Source of the DNA: Acanthochlamys bracteata
Taxonomy: Eukaryota; Streptophyta; Magnoliopsida; Pandanales; Velloziaceae
Assembly (NCBI GenBank): GCA_019914995.1
Contig: CM034129.1
Location: forward strand, 8,053,725-8,117,724
Direction: 5' to 3'
Length of the DNA stretch: 64,000 bases
Part shown: piece by piece, positions 60,830 through 64,000 of the stretch
How the letters are laid out: every line of letters begins with the position of its first letter
Position numbering within the stretch: the first letter of the stretch is position 1
The notes under the pieces: model-generated
The model's input: the letters and a program-made list of their open reading frames with translations, nothing else
What the model was told of the DNA's origin: nothing
Database searches by the model: none
Made by a program: the position numbers and the translations under genes

Positions 60830-61580
60830 CTCGAAATAAAGGAGAAGAAGAAAGAACAAAAGGGAGGGGTTTGTTCCTTGTGGATCTGTTGGGCTCTTTT
60901 ATTGGGATGGTAAAGTTAGCTACTGTTAGAGTTCGGCCTGGGATCGGCGGCGTTCCGAAAATATTTTCTAAATTTTTCAGTTTATAATTTTTAATATTTT
61001 TATTTAAAATTTTAAAAATATAAAAAAATTATTTTATAAATTTTTATTATTAACTATTTTATTTTTTAAAATGATATAAAATAATTTTTATTTCAGAAAA
61101 ACATTCATAAATGTTTTTTCAAAAGTTCAGAAATATTTATGCAAAATAATAATGGGTTGGGCTTTTAATTGGATTCGTAAGATATGTTGCAATGGGTCTG
61201 ATCATATGAGTTTGCCTTCTTATTTATTAACCATTTCATATGATAATGGTTGATAATGTTTACCCCGAAGTGATATGTTAGTATACAATTAGATGTGAGA
61301 GTTGAATTCACCGTTCATGAAAAAGCTGAAACATTTACTTTAGAAGAAGCAGTTTACATTTAATTTTATTGTTGAATTTGATTAGTTTAAAACTACAAAA
61401 ATTAAATTATATAGTAGAGACAATATAAATATTTTACAGAAAATATATATTTTGTTTTATTATAATACTTTATAATATAGTTGAAATGAGGAATTCATTT
61501 ATATAAGGTATATATCTTTCTAACATTTTCATTCTTATATTAAAATTGTATTATATTAAAATAATAAAATCTCGATGATT
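60830..61580. other. mS38-like promoter region and AT-rich flank
   Basis: 60830-60960 is GC-richer and should hold the minus-strand promoter and leader. 60960-61140 is an A/T-rich low-complexity block resembling the small AT-rich elements elsewhere in the window. Nothing coding. Confidence 0.45.
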
Positions 61581-61591
61581 ACTTCTCTAAC

Positions 61592-61612
61592 TATATATAT
61601 ATATATATATAT
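61592..61612. repeat. TA dinucleotide microsatellite
   Basis: About ten TA units immediately upstream of a tandem-repeat array. Confidence 0.9.
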
Positions 61613-61636
61613 TAGAATATAGTTCGCAAAATAAAT

Positions 61637-61880
61637 ATAAGAAATTTTAATAGTGTACATAGACAAGTATAAGAAGTTTCTAACAATAAAAGCTCATTTG
61701 AAAATTTTTCTAATTACAATATAAGAAGTTTTAATAGTGTACATAGACAACAATAAGAAGTTTCTAACAATAAAAGCTCATTTGAAAAATTTTCTAATTA
61801 CAAAATAAATATAAGAAGTTATTAATAGTGTATATATATATAAGTATAAGAAGTTTCTAACAATAAATGCTCATTTGAAT
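61637..61880. repeat. Tandem array, three units of 84-90 bp
   Basis: Units begin ATAAGAAATTTTAATAGTGT at 61637, ATAAGAAGTTTTAATAGTGT at 61721 and ATAAGAAGTTATTAATAGTG at 61811. Each continues with AAGAAGTTTCTAACAATAAA and GCTCATTTGAA. Internal identity is high, so the array is young. Confidence 0.9.
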
Positions 61881-62559
61881 TTTAAAATTTTTTTTCCTTT
61901 AGTGGTGTACACATACAAGAAAAGCTTTTATAGATTACCTTCATTTTCATTTTTAAGAAGTTTTAAGAAAAGCAACATAACTCCTAACTTCAATCATATA
62001 AGGTATGTCCTTATTTTTATTAATCATGAATAATGTCATTTTTATATATATCTTTACTCCTGGATTACCTAATTTTCTTCGAAAACTATCTCACGCTATT
62101 TGCGTTACTTATAACTATTATTAATACTTTTGAAAATGCTTAAAAAGTAAATTTTTGCTATCCCAAATTGTTTTCAATTCTATTGAGCTTACCTTCATTT
62201 ATATACTTTGAAGTTAAATAAGGTTTATTAATAAATTAATGTTAGATTATGTTATATTTTATATTAAATTTATTCGATAACAATTTCAATAAGCACCGAT
62301 TAGAATGTAGTAATAGAGAAATACATCCAAAGTAGACAAAAGTTTTTATAGTTAGTTAGAATTCTAATTAAGCAGCAAAAGCAAATTGTCTATTTTCCTA
62401 CTGTAGTTGGTAGTCCAATCAAGTCTATTTTCATTTTTATGTTTCATAATTATCACATCGACTACCCACGTAAATTTCAAGAGCATTCATTAAATTTTGC
62501 ATTTCTTATTTGGTGTATCTTGCATATACATGTGCAAAAAACAAAGGGGCGGATTGGCC

Positions 62560-62968
62560 CACCCTGTAAAAAACCTCTAGGTCGGATCGATTCAAACTGA
62601 TTTTATTTTTTTATAATTCGATTATTTATTTATTCAAATTATATTTTTATTTTATATAAAAAATAGATTTAAAAATTATTTTTAAAATAAAAAATAAATA
62701 TTATTATTTTTAAAATTTATTTATTAAATTTAATCTAGTCAACGGTCAATGTTGACCAGGTCAACTGTCAATATTTGACCGGTCAATATTAACAGTACCC
62801 GAGCAGACGGGCCGTCCGACAGGCCAATTTAGTCGGTCCATCCTATCCGTTGGACCGGGCCAGCCCGGTCCTGTCACTGTTTACCGAAATCGGGTGGGCC
62901 GATGATCGAGCCAACTGATCGGGCCGTGGGTCGGCCCGTTTGGTTCGGCCTATTTTTACATCTCTACT
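62560..62968. mobile_element. Possible hAT-type non-autonomous element
   Basis: The right end (reverse complement TAGAGATGTAAAAATAGGCC) followed inward by GGCCGACCCACGG-type repeats resembles common plant hAT MITE termini. The left end (CCCTGTAAAAAACCTCTAGG) is a weak partner. GC-rich inner repeats (GGCCGGTCC, TTGACCGGTCAA-like) stand out from the AT-rich flanks. No target duplication found. Confidence 0.35.
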
Positions 62969-64000
62969 TGTATATAAATTCATACTAGAAAATTTATTGG
63001 TTAACATATCAATAATAATAGAAGATAAAATCAATGAAACAAACTATTATAAAAATCTTATTCTTGCTGATTATAGTGCAATCAAGATGTATTTGAAACC
63101 TTGTCATGGCTCCTTCAAATATTTTCTAAATATTTATACCAACATCTGTGCAATGAATGTGTAATGGGCAAAGAAAGTATGTTGGCTTGAAAAGGATTAG
63201 AACATCTTTGACAATGAGTGCAGTAGGTAAATTTGACATAGGCACTATTCAAACCATTCAATCAATGGGAGCACACCATTCAAACAAATGCTAAACAATA
63301 TTTTTACATCAAGCTGTTTATTTTTTCAGGCATTATTTATCACTGGAGAAGATGATTTGAAAACAACCATGTTGTTTATAAATTTCCAGAGTTGTACTTT
63401 TGATCCTGGCAATTAATTGATGCAATATCATAGTTACTTCATAGTATATAAGTTTGCTAAAGACAAAAAAAGTTGGTACAAAAAGTCCTCGAACACCAAA
63501 GCATCGCAAAAAAAAAAAAAAATTCTAATTATACTTCTGAAGACTAGCAAAGCAAAATCTTATTGGAAGACCTAAAATAAGAAAATTGTTCCAAATTAAA
63601 AAGCATACATCATTTAACTAACTAATTATAAGACAATAAATATAATAGATAGCTGAAAATAAAATATATAATAAGCTTCTTTCTCTAAGAAAAAATATAA
63701 TTAAATTACTAAAACTATACATGCAGTTCCATTTAGTTACTCGAGAAAAAGAATCTGAATCACCGAGATGCATAGGCTAAATGAAAGATAAAAACAACTA
63801 TCAACGTTCAATCCCAAGGACCAAAGCCACATACCTCACAGAAAACTAAATTTGCTATAAGCATCCATTGAAACCATTTATATTCTAAAAATACCACCGG
63901 ACAAACATAAAACAAATGACTAAAGCCAATATTAATTAAATAAAACAACATAAATTGATAAGAAAGTTAAGGACACAACTCCGTATAAAGTTAATTAAAT
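62969..64000. other. Right-end stretch, no gene recognised
   Basis: AT-rich DNA with short poly-A runs and only short open frames. It could be intron or intergenic sequence of a gene beyond the window. Confidence 0.5.

Noticed and set aside
61637-61880. Three-unit array as a CRISPR-like array
   Set aside because: Whole 84-90 base units are repeated with no distinct spacers, in a eukaryotic genome; it is a minisatellite.

Overview
This is a window of nuclear DNA from a flowering plant, most likely a eudicot. The evidence is AT-rich intergenic DNA, multi-exon genes with GT-AG introns, plant-specific families (a BTB-TAZ scaffold, a JINGUBANG-like WD40 protein, a plant-type ATG16) and many small plant DNA transposons. 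I cannot name the species. Gene models were built by hand from splice signals, reading-frame continuity and remembered family sequences; no alignment was run.

Layout. On the minus strand from the left edge: a BTB/POZ-TAZ gene cut by the window edge (83-2630); a cytosolic-type methionine sulfoxide reductase A with a 3.5 kb intron (5655-9761); an 11-exon NAD-dependent glycerol-3-phosphate dehydrogenase (10305-15348); autophagy gene ATG16 (16309-20816); and an ABHD17-like serine hydrolase with an unusual repetitive basic tail (22437-27482). From about 27.5 to 47 kb there is no intact gene: this stretch holds MITEs, a LINE relic, a duplicated 120-bp segment, a decayed hAT transposase (36096-38749) and very AT-rich DNA. 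An intronless JINGUBANG-like WD40 gene lies on the plus strand (47367-48701). Another transposon-rich stretch follows (49-60 kb), including a 1.96 kb Tourist-like element with non-transposase cargo and some exon-like scraps. A small gene for a probable mitochondrial ribosomal protein of the mS38/COX24-C family is on the minus strand (60387-60821). The right end (61-64 kb) has tandem repeats and no recognisable gene.

Function. These are unrelated single-copy-looking housekeeping or regulatory genes (redox repair, glycerol-3-phosphate metabolism, autophagy, protein depalmitoylation, mitochondrial translation). I see no operon-like or cluster logic. The notable material is structural: a probable GC-AG intron in the dehydrogenase; a Tourist-like family with clean TTA/TAA target duplications and one long cargo-bearing member; a pair of ~555-bp non-autonomous hAT elements, one with a 7/8 target-site match; and a hAT transposase whose lesions can be placed base by base. 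I found no CRISPR, rRNA or tRNA, and nothing that I can defend as a wholly new biological system.
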